Positions 1 through 6,638 of a stretch of 14,196 nucleotides of DNA are shown here, piece after piece. The notes under the pieces are model-generated. The model searched no databases. It was not told the origin of the DNA and was given only the letters and a program-made list of their open reading frames with translations. Each line of letters opens with the position of its first letter. The stretch's first letter is position 1. The translations under genes were made by a program, and so were the position numbers. Source of the stretch: JANNGZ01 sp031404155. Lineage in GTDB: Bacteria > Pseudomonadota > Gammaproteobacteria > Burkholderiales > Burkholderiaceae_C. The stretch is from NCBI GenBank assembly GCA_031404155.1, contig JANNGZ010000416.1:1-14196 (forward strand), written 5' to 3'.

Positions 1-3
1 GCC

Positions 4-714
4 CTACAGGGTCGTGCCGCGCTTGTTGCGCGAGAGGTCGACACCGAGCTGTTTGAGCTTGCGGTACAGGTGCGTGCGCTCCAGCCCGGTCTTCTCGGCC
101 ACGCGGGTCATCGAGCCGTTTTCCTTCGAGAGGTGGAACTCGAAATAGCTCTTCTCGAACGCATCGCGCGCCTCGCGCAATGGGCGGTCGAGTTCGAAGC
201 TTTGTTCGCTCTGCGGACCCAGCGGCAGGGTCACCGTGGGCAGGCCTATGCCGCCGGTCATCGCGGCCTCCACCGTGAGCGCCATGTCGCCGCGCAGCGG
301 TGTCGGACCGGGCGTGGGCGCGGCCGCCAAGCTCACCGCGGGGCGCGGTGCGGGTTTGTTCAAACCCTGCTCAACCGCGCGCAGCAGCTTTTGCAGGGTG
401 ATCGGCTTCTCGAGGAAGGCCATGGCGCCGAACTTGGTGGCCTCGACCGCGGTGTCGATCGTGCCGTGCCCGCTCATCATGATCACCGGCATGGTGAGCA
501 ACTGCATCGCACTCCATTCCTTGAGCAGCGAGATGCCGTCCACGTCGGGCATCCAGATGTCCAGCAGCACCAGGTCGGGCCGCACCCTCTCGCGCACCGC
601 CCGCGCCTGCGCCGCGTTCTCCGCCAGCTCGACGCTGTGGCCTTCGTCGGTGAGGATTTCCGAGAGCAGGCCTCGGATGCCGAGTTCGTCGTCGACGACA
701 AGTATGTTTGCCAT
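4..714 (-). CDS. NtrX-like response regulator lacking the AAA+ domain (receiver + Fis HTH)
   Basis: A 236-residue response regulator, presumed phosphorylation target of the NtrY-like kinase encoded just upstream. The receiver domain covers about residues 1-118: acidic pair D8/D9, phosphoacceptor D52 in LVLLDIWMPDVDG, S81 in IMMSGHG and K103 in FLEKP. A Pro/Ala-rich linker of about 60 residues follows. A Fis-type helix-turn-helix sits at about 183-225 (VAEKTGLERTHLYRKLKQLG, residues 205-224), strongly like the C-terminus of NtrX. Full NtrX/NtrC proteins are about 450 residues and carry a central sigma-54-interacting AAA+ ATPase; here it is absent and the frame is uninterrupted, so this is a natural short form and not a frameshift. 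The ATG start lies 9 nt after the ntrY stop, with a purine-rich AAAAGG upstream, so the two are surely cotranscribed. It probably binds DNA and acts without sigma-54 activation. The protein is complete (TAG stop at 4-6). Confidence 0.93.
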   Translation of the reverse strand: MANILVVDDELGIRGLLSEILTDEGHSVELAENAAQARAVRERVRPDLVLLDIWMPDVDGISLLKEWSAMQLLTMPVIMMSGHGTIDTAVEATKFGAMAFLEKPITLQKLLRAVEQGLNKPAPRPAVSLAAAPTPGPTPLRGDMALTVEAAMTGGIGLPTVTLPLGPQSEQSFELDRPLREARDAFEKSYFEFHLSKENGSMTRVAEKTGLERTHLYRKLKQLGVDLSRNKRGTTL

Positions 715-723
715 GGGGCCTTT

Positions 724-3009
724 TCAATGCGCCTGGGTGAGCTTGTGGGGAGCCGCTGCGCTCGCCACCGGCACGGACGCAAGATTGGAAAATGATAACG
801 AAACCTGCGCACCGGCCGGGGTGCCGGTGGCGCCTTCGAGCCCCAGGCGGTTGGCGATGCGCACCCGCGCGCCGTGTTCGTCGGCGATCTTCTTCACCAC
901 CGCCAAGCCCAGGCCAGTGCCTTTGCTCTTGGTGCTGACATAGGGTTCGAAGGCGCGCTTGAGCACCTTGTCGGCGAATCCGGGGCCGTTGTCGCTGATG
1001 CTCAAGCGCACCGCGCGCAACTCGCCGAGTTCGTTGCGCGCGGCTTCGGTGGCGATGTTGACAAGGCCCTGCGCGCGCTCGGCCACCGCGTCGAGCCCGT
1101 TTTGCACCAGGTTGTGAACCACCTGGCGCAGCTGCGTCGCGTCGCCCATCACTGCCGGCAGCGCTTCGGCGTAATGGGCCACCAGCCGACCCTGCTCGAC
1201 CGCGGCGCCGTAGAGCACCAGCACCTCGGCGACGAGCGCGTTCAGGTCCACCGGTGCGAGCTGGGCCGCAGGCAGGCGGGCATAGTCGCGGAACTCGTTG
1301 ACCAGCTGCTTCATCGCCTGCACCTGGTTGACGATGGTGCTCACCGAGCGTGCGAGCAGCGCCTGGTCCGCCGCGTCGAGCTTGGCTTCGAGCTTGTGCT
1401 GCAGGCGCTCGGCCGAGAGCTGGATCGGCGTCAGCGGGTTCTTGATCTCGTGCGCCAGGCGCCGCGCCACTTCGCTCCACGCCGCCGAGCGCTGGGCCGA
1501 GACCACCTCGCTGATGTCGTCGAAGACCATCAGCCGTGCATCGTGCGGCAGCATCGCGCCGCGCACCAGCAGGCTCAAAGCATCCTCGGCGTCCTGGGCG
1601 TTGGCCAGCTTGAGTTCGAACTGGTCCTGCCAGTGGTCGCGCTCACCCGCTTCGGGGCTGGTGGCGTGCAGCTCGAAGCGCTGCCACACCGCCTGCGCAA
1701 ACGCGTCGAGGCCGGGCACGTCGGCCAGCGGCCGGCCGCGGTACGCCGAGAGCGGCAGGCGCAGGATGCGTGTGGCGCCCGGGTTCACGGTGTCGATGCG
1801 GCGCGCCGCGTCGAACACAATCACGCCGGCCGAGAGCGAGTCGAGGATGGTCTGCAGGTTGGTGCGCGCGCCTTCAAGCTGCGTCACCCCGCGCTGCACC
1901 TGCTCACGGGCGGCACCGAGCTGTTCGGTCATCTCGGCGAAGGAGCGGGTCAGGCCGCCGAGCTCGTCCTTGGACTCGAACACCGGCTTGGCACTCAGGT
2001 CGCCGGCGGCCACCTGCTTGACGCCGTCGGCGAGCAGCAGCAGCGGCTTGGCCAGCTGGTTGCCGAGCATCGCGGCAAGCAGCACCGCGCCGAACACCGC
2101 GAGGATCAGCGCCAGCGTCAGGGTGCCGATGTACATCTGGCGCAGGCCGTCGCGGGCCAGCGCCCGCTGCTGGTACTCGCGGTACGCGCTTTGCACCACC
2201 AGCGCGTTGCGCGCCACCAGTGAGGGCACGGCCTGCACCACGAGCAGGTAGCGGTCCTCGCTGCCGAGCGCAATGTCGCTGCTCGGGATCAGCGCCAGCG
2301 CGCGCACCCGTGCCCGCGGTGGCGCGCCGCTGCTGCCGGGTTCGTCGTCCAGACCCTCGATCTGGCTCGTCACGCGCAGCAGCCGCGCCTGGCGCAACAT
2401 CGCGGGTGTCGCCCTCTCTGGTGCCATCGTGGCGGCGCCACCGCCGGCGGTCACCAGCACCTGGCCGTTCGAGCCCACCACCGACACCACTTGCGCGGCC
2501 AGTTGCTCCCGCGCGCGCTCCAGCGCCAGCGGTGCCGGTGCGCCGCGGCTCTCGCCGAGGCGTTCGGCGGCCAGCCGGGTTTTGATCGAGAGGTCGGCGA
2601 CCAGGCTGTCCAGCGTGCTGCGGCCCAGGTTCAAACCAGCGTCCAGCGCGCCCTCGACCCGCTCGTCAAACCAGACCTCGATGCTGCGCGAGACGAACTG
2701 GTAGCTCACCGTGTAGATCAAGACGCCCGGCAGCACCCCAACCAGCGCAAAGATGCCGGCGAGCTTGAAGAGCAGCCGGCTGCCGAACTTGCCCGCGCGC
2801 GTGCGCACCACCAGGCGCACTGCCGCCAGCAAGATCACCAGCAGCAGCAGCGACGCCACCGTCACATTGACCCAGAACAGCCAGACGAAGTGGCGCTCGT
2901 AGAAGCGGTTGCCCTCGCCGGTGAGCGAAACCACGAAGCCGAGCACCAGCGCCAGGCCGCTGACGGCGAGCAAGGCCACCACCGTGGCCCAGCGCGCGGC
3001 CTTGCTCAC
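724..3009 (-). CDS. ntrY: NtrY-type membrane sensor histidine kinase
   Basis: A 761-residue inner-membrane sensor kinase. Order of parts: two N-terminal membrane helices (about 7-29 and 43-68), a third at about 80-103, a periplasmic sensor region of about 190 residues, a fourth helix (about 294-318), a HAMP linker (about 318-370), a PAS domain (about 384-500), a HisKA box with phosphoacceptor H520 in RRLAHEIKNPLTPIQLSAER, and a C-terminal ATPase with N box (HNLVQNGLDAV, 632-642), G1 box DNGPGFAD (673-680) and G2 box GTGLGL (697-702). HEIKNPLTPIQLSAERL is typical of the NtrY family. The start is GTG; a GGAGG at 3017-3021 on the minus strand, 7 nt upstream, fixes it. The gene sits 9 nt before the NtrX-like regulator. 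In other bacteria NtrYX responds to nitrogen, redox or respiratory signals; the signal here is not shown by the sequence. The symbol rests on family likeness and the adjacent ntrX-like gene. Confidence 0.95.
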   Translation of the reverse strand: MSKAARWATVVALLAVSGLALVLGFVVSLTGEGNRFYERHFVWLFWVNVTVASLLLLVILLAAVRLVVRTRAGKFGSRLLFKLAGIFALVGVLPGVLIYTVSYQFVSRSIEVWFDERVEGALDAGLNLGRSTLDSLVADLSIKTRLAAERLGESRGAPAPLALERAREQLAAQVVSVVGSNGQVLVTAGGGAATMAPERATPAMLRQARLLRVTSQIEGLDDEPGSSGAPPRARVRALALIPSSDIALGSEDRYLLVVQAVPSLVARNALVVQSAYREYQQRALARDGLRQMYIGTLTLALILAVFGAVLLAAMLGNQLAKPLLLLADGVKQVAAGDLSAKPVFESKDELGGLTRSFAEMTEQLGAAREQVQRGVTQLEGARTNLQTILDSLSAGVIVFDAARRIDTVNPGATRILRLPLSAYRGRPLADVPGLDAFAQAVWQRFELHATSPEAGERDHWQDQFELKLANAQDAEDALSLLVRGAMLPHDARLMVFDDISEVVSAQRSAAWSEVARRLAHEIKNPLTPIQLSAERLQHKLEAKLDAADQALLARSVSTIVNQVQAMKQLVNEFRDYARLPAAQLAPVDLNALVAEVLVLYGAAVEQGRLVAHYAEALPAVMGDATQLRQVVHNLVQNGLDAVAERAQGLVNIATEAARNELGELRAVRLSISDNGPGFADKVLKRAFEPYVSTKSKGTGLGLAVVKKIADEHGARVRIANRLGLEGATGTPAGAQVSLSFSNLASVPVASAAAPHKLTQAH

Positions 3010-3044
3010 GCGGTGGCCTCCGCGCTGGTCACCGGAGAACCCCC

Positions 3045-3150
3045 GTGCTGCGCTCTCCGGTATTCGCCTTTGGGGCGGCCGGGCAGGCTCGCGGGACTAC
3101 CCTCCGCGCTGCGCGCTCCGGTATTCGCCTTGGGAACGGCCCGGCGGCTC
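3045..3150. repeat. Pair of ~45-bp imperfect direct repeats between DUF4390 gene and ntrY
   Basis: Copy A is at 3045-3090 and copy B at 3106-3150. They share a run of 14 identical bases, CTCCGGTATTCGCC, and remain similar on both sides: CTGCGC upstream, and CTTTGGGGCGG against CTTGGGAACGG downstream. One-base indels are needed in the alignment. Copy B ends on the DUF4390 stop codon. The unit fills most of the 139-nt gap inside what otherwise looks like a tight operon. No hairpin with a U-run was seen. It looks like a dispersed intergenic repeat inserted in the operon, but copy number elsewhere cannot be judged here. Confidence 0.7.
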
Positions 3151-3739
3151 ATGGCTCGACCTTCAAGGTTTGCTCCACCGCCAGCTCCCACCCGGCTTGG
3201 CCGAGCAGCCCGATCTGCATCGGCCGCGGCAGCTGCGTGGTGTCCAGCCGCCAGGCGAATTCGACATAGTGGCGCGAGTCGGGGTCGATCTGCGCCGCTT
3301 CGGCGATGCGCCAGCGCGCCGCCCGCGAAACCGCCGAGAGGGCGCCTTCCAGGCTGTCGAAGCTCTGGCTCAAGCCCCCGGTGGACACACGCCAGGCCGA
3401 GGTGAGCGGCTGGTAGCTCAGCCGCCAGCCGCGCGAAGCGCGCGCGGCGCGTGAGTCGCGCCAGTACCAGCGGGAGCGGAACACGGTGGCTTCGGCGACA
3501 AAGTGGATCGGCACGCCGCGTTGCAGTGCATCTTCCACGGCGCGAGTGAGCACTGGCCTCACACTGAAATCGAGCAGCAGCGCGCCGTCCTCGCGCACCG
3601 CCTCCAGGCTGCGCAACTCGACACCCTGCGCCGCCGCGGCGCCAACGAGCCCGAGACCAAGGACCAGGCAAAGCGCGGCCAGCAGCCCGTGCATCCAGCG
3701 TGGGCCGCCGTGTCGCGGGGCGGCCTGGGTGCGGCTCAC
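3149..3739 (-). CDS. DUF4390 family secreted protein
   Basis: A 196-residue protein with a signal peptide (hydrophobic run HGLLAALCLVLGLGLVGAAAA, then QG) and a mature domain of about 155 residues. The pattern of alternating hydrophobic strands and the phrases LLLDFSVRPVLTRAVEDALQRGVPIHF and RLSYQPLTSAWRVSTGGLSQSFDSL match my recollection of the DUF4390 family, which in Betaproteobacteria lies between rsmB and ntrY. Biochemical function is unknown; the likely place is the periplasm or the outer face of the inner membrane. Start choice is uncertain. GTG at 3739 is preferred because it gives the signal peptide a basic n-region with three Arg and leaves only 17 nt to the rsmB stop. An ATG at 3694 would begin directly at MHGLLAAL with no basic residue but His. 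Neither has a good ribosome binding site. Position just upstream of ntrY suggests a possible accessory role in the NtrYX signal (inference). Confidence 0.82.
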   Translation of the reverse strand: MSRTQAAPRHGGPRWMHGLLAALCLVLGLGLVGAAAAQGVELRSLEAVREDGALLLDFSVRPVLTRAVEDALQRGVPIHFVAEATVFRSRWYWRDSRAARASRGWRLSYQPLTSAWRVSTGGLSQSFDSLEGALSAVSRAARWRIAEAAQIDPDSRHYVEFAWRLDTTQLPRPMQIGLLGQAGWELAVEQTLKVEP

Positions 3740-3756
3740 GGCGGGGGGCGAGGAGG

Positions 3757-5187
3757 TCAAGTTTTGTGGATCAGGGCGTAGAAGAAGCCGTCGTCGGCAA
3801 CGCTGTCGTGGCCGGCCGGATCCTTCGGCTGATTGTCGGCCAGGGGCAGCAGATGGCCCGGCGACGCCGGGTCGAGCCGAGCGCCCGCCGCCAGCGGGTG
3901 TTGCAAAAAAGCGTCGACCTGGGCCTGGCCCTCGTCGCGAAACACGGAACAGGTGGCATAGAGCAGCCGCCCGCCCGGCTTGAGCAAGGGCCAAAGCGCG
4001 ACCAGCATCTCGGCCTGGGTGCGAGCCAACGCGGCCACGTCATCGGCGCGGCGCAGCCAGCGCACGTCCGGGTGGCGGCTGACGATGCCCGATGCGGTGC
4101 AGGGTGCGTCGAGCAGGATCGCATCGAAGGGCCGGCCGTCCCACCAGACGGCAGGTTCGCGAGCGTCGGCGACCCGAAGCTCGGCTCTCAAGTCCAGTCG
4201 GGCCAGCGTTTCGCGCACCTTGTCCAGCCTCTGGGTGTCGCTGTCGATCGCGAGCAGGTCGAGTTCGGCCAATTCGAGCAGGTGCGCCGTCTTGCCGCCG
4301 GGCGCGGCGCAGGCATCAAGAACCCGGGCGCCCAGGGGCAACGCCGGGCCGCCGGCGAGCAGCAGCGGCGCGGCCCGCTGCGCCGCCGCACCCTGCACCG
4401 AAACCTCACCCTGCGCAAAGCCCGGCAGTTGCGACACCGGGCAGGGCTTGCCCAGCATCACCCCCTGCGTGCCGACGACCGTGGCCTCGCGGCCCTGCGC
4501 CAGCAGCCGTTCGGCATACGCCTTTGCCGACCCGCGGCGTGTGTTCACCCGCAGCATCATCGGCGGGTGCTGCTGATTGGCCTGCAGCAACGCCGGCCAC
4601 TGCTCGGGCCAGTCGCGTTGGAGCCGCTGCACCCACCACAGCGGATGGTTGAAGCGCGCCACCGGTTGCGCCTGCACCGTCGCCACCAGTGCGTCGCGTT
4701 CGCGCACGAAGCGGCGCAACACCGCGTTGACGAAGCCTGCTGCCGCCGGGCTGCGTTGGCGCGCCGCGGCCACCGCCTGGTTGACCAGCGTGTGGTCCGG
4801 ATACGCCGGCGCGGGCAGCGGCCACAGCAGCGCCAGCGCCACCGTGAGCAGGCTGTCGACCTCCGGCGGTGGCGTCTTGGGCGCCAGCAGCGTGCGCACC
4901 GCATCGGCGCCGCCCAGCCAGCGCATCACCTGAAAACTCAGTGCCTGGGTGCCCGGGCGCGCTGCGGCCGGGCAGGCCGCGAGCAACTCGGTGAGTGAGC
5001 GGCCCGCGCGCACGCCTTGCAAGGCGTCGGCGGTGTGGTGCAGCAGGCGCGACAACGGCAGTGACGCAGGTGTCAAGGCGGGCGGCGCCGCCGCTGCGCT
5101 CGCGAGCGCGGGCTGGGGCGGGGACACCGGCGCAGGCACCGGCGCGGACACGGGCGAGGACATCGGCTGCGGCTTCGGCAGGGGCAT
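3757..5187 (-). CDS. rsmB: 16S rRNA (cytosine-967-C5)-methyltransferase RsmB
   Basis: A 476-residue RNA m5C methyltransferase that modifies C967 of 16S rRNA with S-adenosylmethionine. The N-terminal NusB-like helical RNA-binding domain spans about residues 40-165. The Rossmann methyltransferase domain shows SAM motif I VLDACAAPGGKTAHLL (near 290-304), motif IV LLDAPCTASGIVSRHPDVRW with Cys363, and motif VI LLYATCSVFRDEG with Cys413; one Cys is the nucleophile and the other the release Cys of the RsmB/RsmF class. Start taken at the ATG at 5185-5187. The open frame runs upstream to 5358, but that would overlap folE on the other strand and reads as non-homologous sequence. About 40 Pro/Ala/Ser-rich residues precede the conserved PLSRLLHHTADALQ, making the protein slightly longer than usual; an ATG at 5163 is an alternative start. 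First gene of the rsmB-DUF4390-ntrY-ntrX-like run and divergent from folE. Confidence 0.95.
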   Translation of the reverse strand: MPLPKPQPMSSPVSAPVPAPVSPPQPALASAAAAPPALTPASLPLSRLLHHTADALQGVRAGRSLTELLAACPAAARPGTQALSFQVMRWLGGADAVRTLLAPKTPPPEVDSLLTVALALLWPLPAPAYPDHTLVNQAVAAARQRSPAAAGFVNAVLRRFVRERDALVATVQAQPVARFNHPLWWVQRLQRDWPEQWPALLQANQQHPPMMLRVNTRRGSAKAYAERLLAQGREATVVGTQGVMLGKPCPVSQLPGFAQGEVSVQGAAAQRAAPLLLAGGPALPLGARVLDACAAPGGKTAHLLELAELDLLAIDSDTQRLDKVRETLARLDLRAELRVADAREPAVWWDGRPFDAILLDAPCTASGIVSRHPDVRWLRRADDVAALARTQAEMLVALWPLLKPGGRLLYATCSVFRDEGQAQVDAFLQHPLAAGARLDPASPGHLLPLADNQPKDPAGHDSVADDGFFYALIHKT

Positions 5188-5281
5188 CGGTCGAGTGTAG
5201 GAGCCTGTCGGACTTTGGGTCGGGCCCGTGGCTTCCTGGGCGTGGACAATGGGACTCAAGCCCGACGCCAGGAGCCCGCCC

Positions 5282-6016
5282 ATGCCCGCCACATCCAAGC
5301 CGATGCCGATCCTGCGCAGCGAGGCCGACCTCGCGCGCCTGCCGGCCTCAGAGCGCATCCGCTACCGCCTGGTGGGCGCCGACTGCCGCTACCACGCCAA
5401 CGACAACATATCGGCCCATGTGCGCGAAGGCGAAATCGCCGAACTCAAGGCCGAGGTGGAGCAGAAGATGCAGGAGGTGCTGCAAGCACTGGTGATCGAC
5501 ACCGCCAGCGACCACAACACCGGCGACACCGCGCAGCGGGTGGCACGCATGTTCGTCGACGAGGTCTTCCGTGGCCGCTATGTGGCGCCACCCCGCGTCA
5601 CCGAGTTCCCGAACGCGGCACGCCTGAACGAGCTGATGATCGTGGGGCCGGTGAAGGTGCGCAGCGCCTGCTCGCACCACCTCTGCCCGATTCTGGGCAA
5701 GGTCTGGATCGGCATCCTGCCCAACGAACATTCCAACCTGATCGGGCTGTCGAAATACGCGCGCATCTGCGACTGGGTGATGAGCCGGCCGCAGATTCAG
5801 GAAGAGGCGGTGATCATGCTGGCCGATGAACTTCAGGACCGGGTCAAGCCCGACGGCCTGGCCATCGTGATGGAGGCCGACCACTTCTGCATGCATTGGC
5901 GCGGCGTGAAGGACGACGAGTCGATGATGACCAACTCGGTGATGCGCGGCGCCTTCCTCAAGGACGCCAACCTGCGCCGCGAGTTCCTCTCGCTGCTGAC
6001 CAAGAAGAACAGCTGA
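5282..6016 (+). CDS. folE: GTP cyclohydrolase I (CSHH subtype)
   Basis: A 244-residue FolE, which converts GTP to dihydroneopterin triphosphate, the first step of folate and other pterin synthesis. Visible signature pieces: TGDTAQRVARMFVDEVF (start of the fold), zinc/catalytic motif CSHH at 130-133 (ligands expected C130, H133 and C203; catalytic H132), GLSKYAR (155-161) for substrate phosphate binding, RPQIQEE with Gln173/Glu174, and ADHFCMHWRG with H201 and C203. The Glu that usually follows the first Cys in FolE (CEHH) is Ser here. ATG at 5282 is chosen because AGGAG at 5270-5274 lies 7 nt upstream; the frame is open back to 5228. It is longer than E. coli FolE (about 220 aa), with a 40-residue N-terminal part before the conserved core. 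It is followed after 28 nt by a BLUF photoreceptor on the same strand, so the two are probably cotranscribed. Confidence 0.94.
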   Translation: MPATSKPMPILRSEADLARLPASERIRYRLVGADCRYHANDNISAHVREGEIAELKAEVEQKMQEVLQALVIDTASDHNTGDTAQRVARMFVDEVFRGRYVAPPRVTEFPNAARLNELMIVGPVKVRSACSHHLCPILGKVWIGILPNEHSNLIGLSKYARICDWVMSRPQIQEEAVIMLADELQDRVKPDGLAIVMEADHFCMHWRGVKDDESMMTNSVMRGAFLKDANLRREFLSLLTKKNS

Positions 6017-6044
6017 CGAATTGCAACCCAGAAGAGGTGCCACG

Positions 6045-6476
6045 ATGCTCGTCCGACTGATGTACACCAGCCGCGCCGCCGAGGGCGTGGACGCCGAGGA
6101 GCTGGGCAACATCCTGCGCCAGTCCAAGGCGCACAACCCGCGTCATGGCATCACCGGCGTGCTCTGCCTGTGCCCCACCGAGCGCATCTTCATCCAGCTG
6201 ATCGAAGGCGGCCGCGGAGCGGTGAACCGCCTCTACCTGCGCCTGGCCAGCGACCCGCGCCATGGCGAATTGGTTCTGCTGCATTACAGCGAAATCGTCG
6301 AGCGCCGCTTTGCCGGCTGGTCTATGGGGCAGGCCAACCTGGCACGGCTGAACCCGGCGCTGCTGCTGAAGTATTCCGAGACCGCGGCGCTGGACCCCTA
6401 TGCGCTATCGGGCGCGGTGACGATGGCACTGTTCGAGGAACTGGTGGCCACCGCGTCCATCGTCGGCCAAAGTTGA
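6045..6476 (+). CDS. Short BLUF-domain blue-light photoreceptor
   Basis: A 143-residue stand-alone BLUF protein, which binds FAD and senses blue light. All key photocycle residues are in place: Y7 (RLMYTSRA), N31 in the AHNPRHGITGVL segment, Q51 (IFIQLIEG), and W92/M94 (GWSMG). After the roughly 95-residue BLUF core there is a C-terminal extension of about 48 residues (NPALLLKYSE onward), predicted helical, as in PixD/BlrB-type short BLUF proteins that signal through protein partners. No fused enzyme domain (EAL, cyclase) is present. Start chosen at ATG 6045, which has AGAGGTG at 6033-6039 as a ribosome binding site; a TTG at 6021 in frame is less likely. It lies 28 nt after folE on the same strand and is convergent with the EF-G-like gene. 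The output partner is unknown; proximity makes FolE a candidate or an operon-mate only. Confidence 0.93.
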   Translation: MLVRLMYTSRAAEGVDAEELGNILRQSKAHNPRHGITGVLCLCPTERIFIQLIEGGRGAVNRLYLRLASDPRHGELVLLHYSEIVERRFAGWSMGQANLARLNPALLLKYSETAALDPYALSGAVTMALFEELVATASIVGQS

Positions 6477-6549
6477 GAAATCCGGCCCCAAGAGGCCTGC
6501 GGCGTGGCCCGAGGGGGACTCAGGCCGCTCGGGAGCTGAGCGCCGCGGC

Positions 6550-6575
6550 TCCCAGTCCGCCTGCGCGGACTGGGA
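6550..6575. terminator. Perfect 11-bp hairpin between convergent genes
   Basis: TCCCAGTCCGC at 6550-6560 and its exact reverse complement at 6565-6575 enclose a 4-nt loop CTGC. It lies in the 162-nt gap between the BLUF stop (6476) and the EF-G-like stop (6639), two convergent genes, so a bidirectional terminator is the natural reading. There is no T-run on either side, so Rho-independent termination is not certain. The surrounding sequence contains weaker nested inverted pieces such as CCCGAG...CTCGGG. Confidence 0.5.
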
Positions 6576-6638
6576 CGGCGCGCAGGCCGACCGACTCTGG
6601 CGTTCGGCGGCCCGGCGCAGTGCCGGCGCTGAAGCCGC

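Noticed and set aside
874..2223. A 449-residue plus-strand frame opposite ntrY
   Set aside because: Shadow of the histidine kinase gene; no recognisable motif, and all kinase boxes are on the minus strand.
3006..3671. A 221-residue minus-strand frame across the DUF4390 gene and the direct repeats
   Set aside because: Out of frame with the DUF4390 protein and Arg/Ala-rich. The protein with a signal peptide is in the other frame.
5245..5250. GACAAT as a -10 box for folE
   Set aside because: It matches 4 of 6 bases but has no -35-like hexamer at 16-18 nt upstream, so I did not annotate a promoter.
5188..5358. Upstream extension of the rsmB frame
   Set aside because: It would overlap folE on the other strand and gives residues with no likeness to RsmB. 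The ATG at 5187 leaves a sensible divergent promoter gap.
6021..6044. TTG at 6021 as start of the BLUF gene
   Set aside because: The ATG at 6045 has a ribosome binding site 7 nt upstream and starts directly at the conserved first strand LVRLMYTS.
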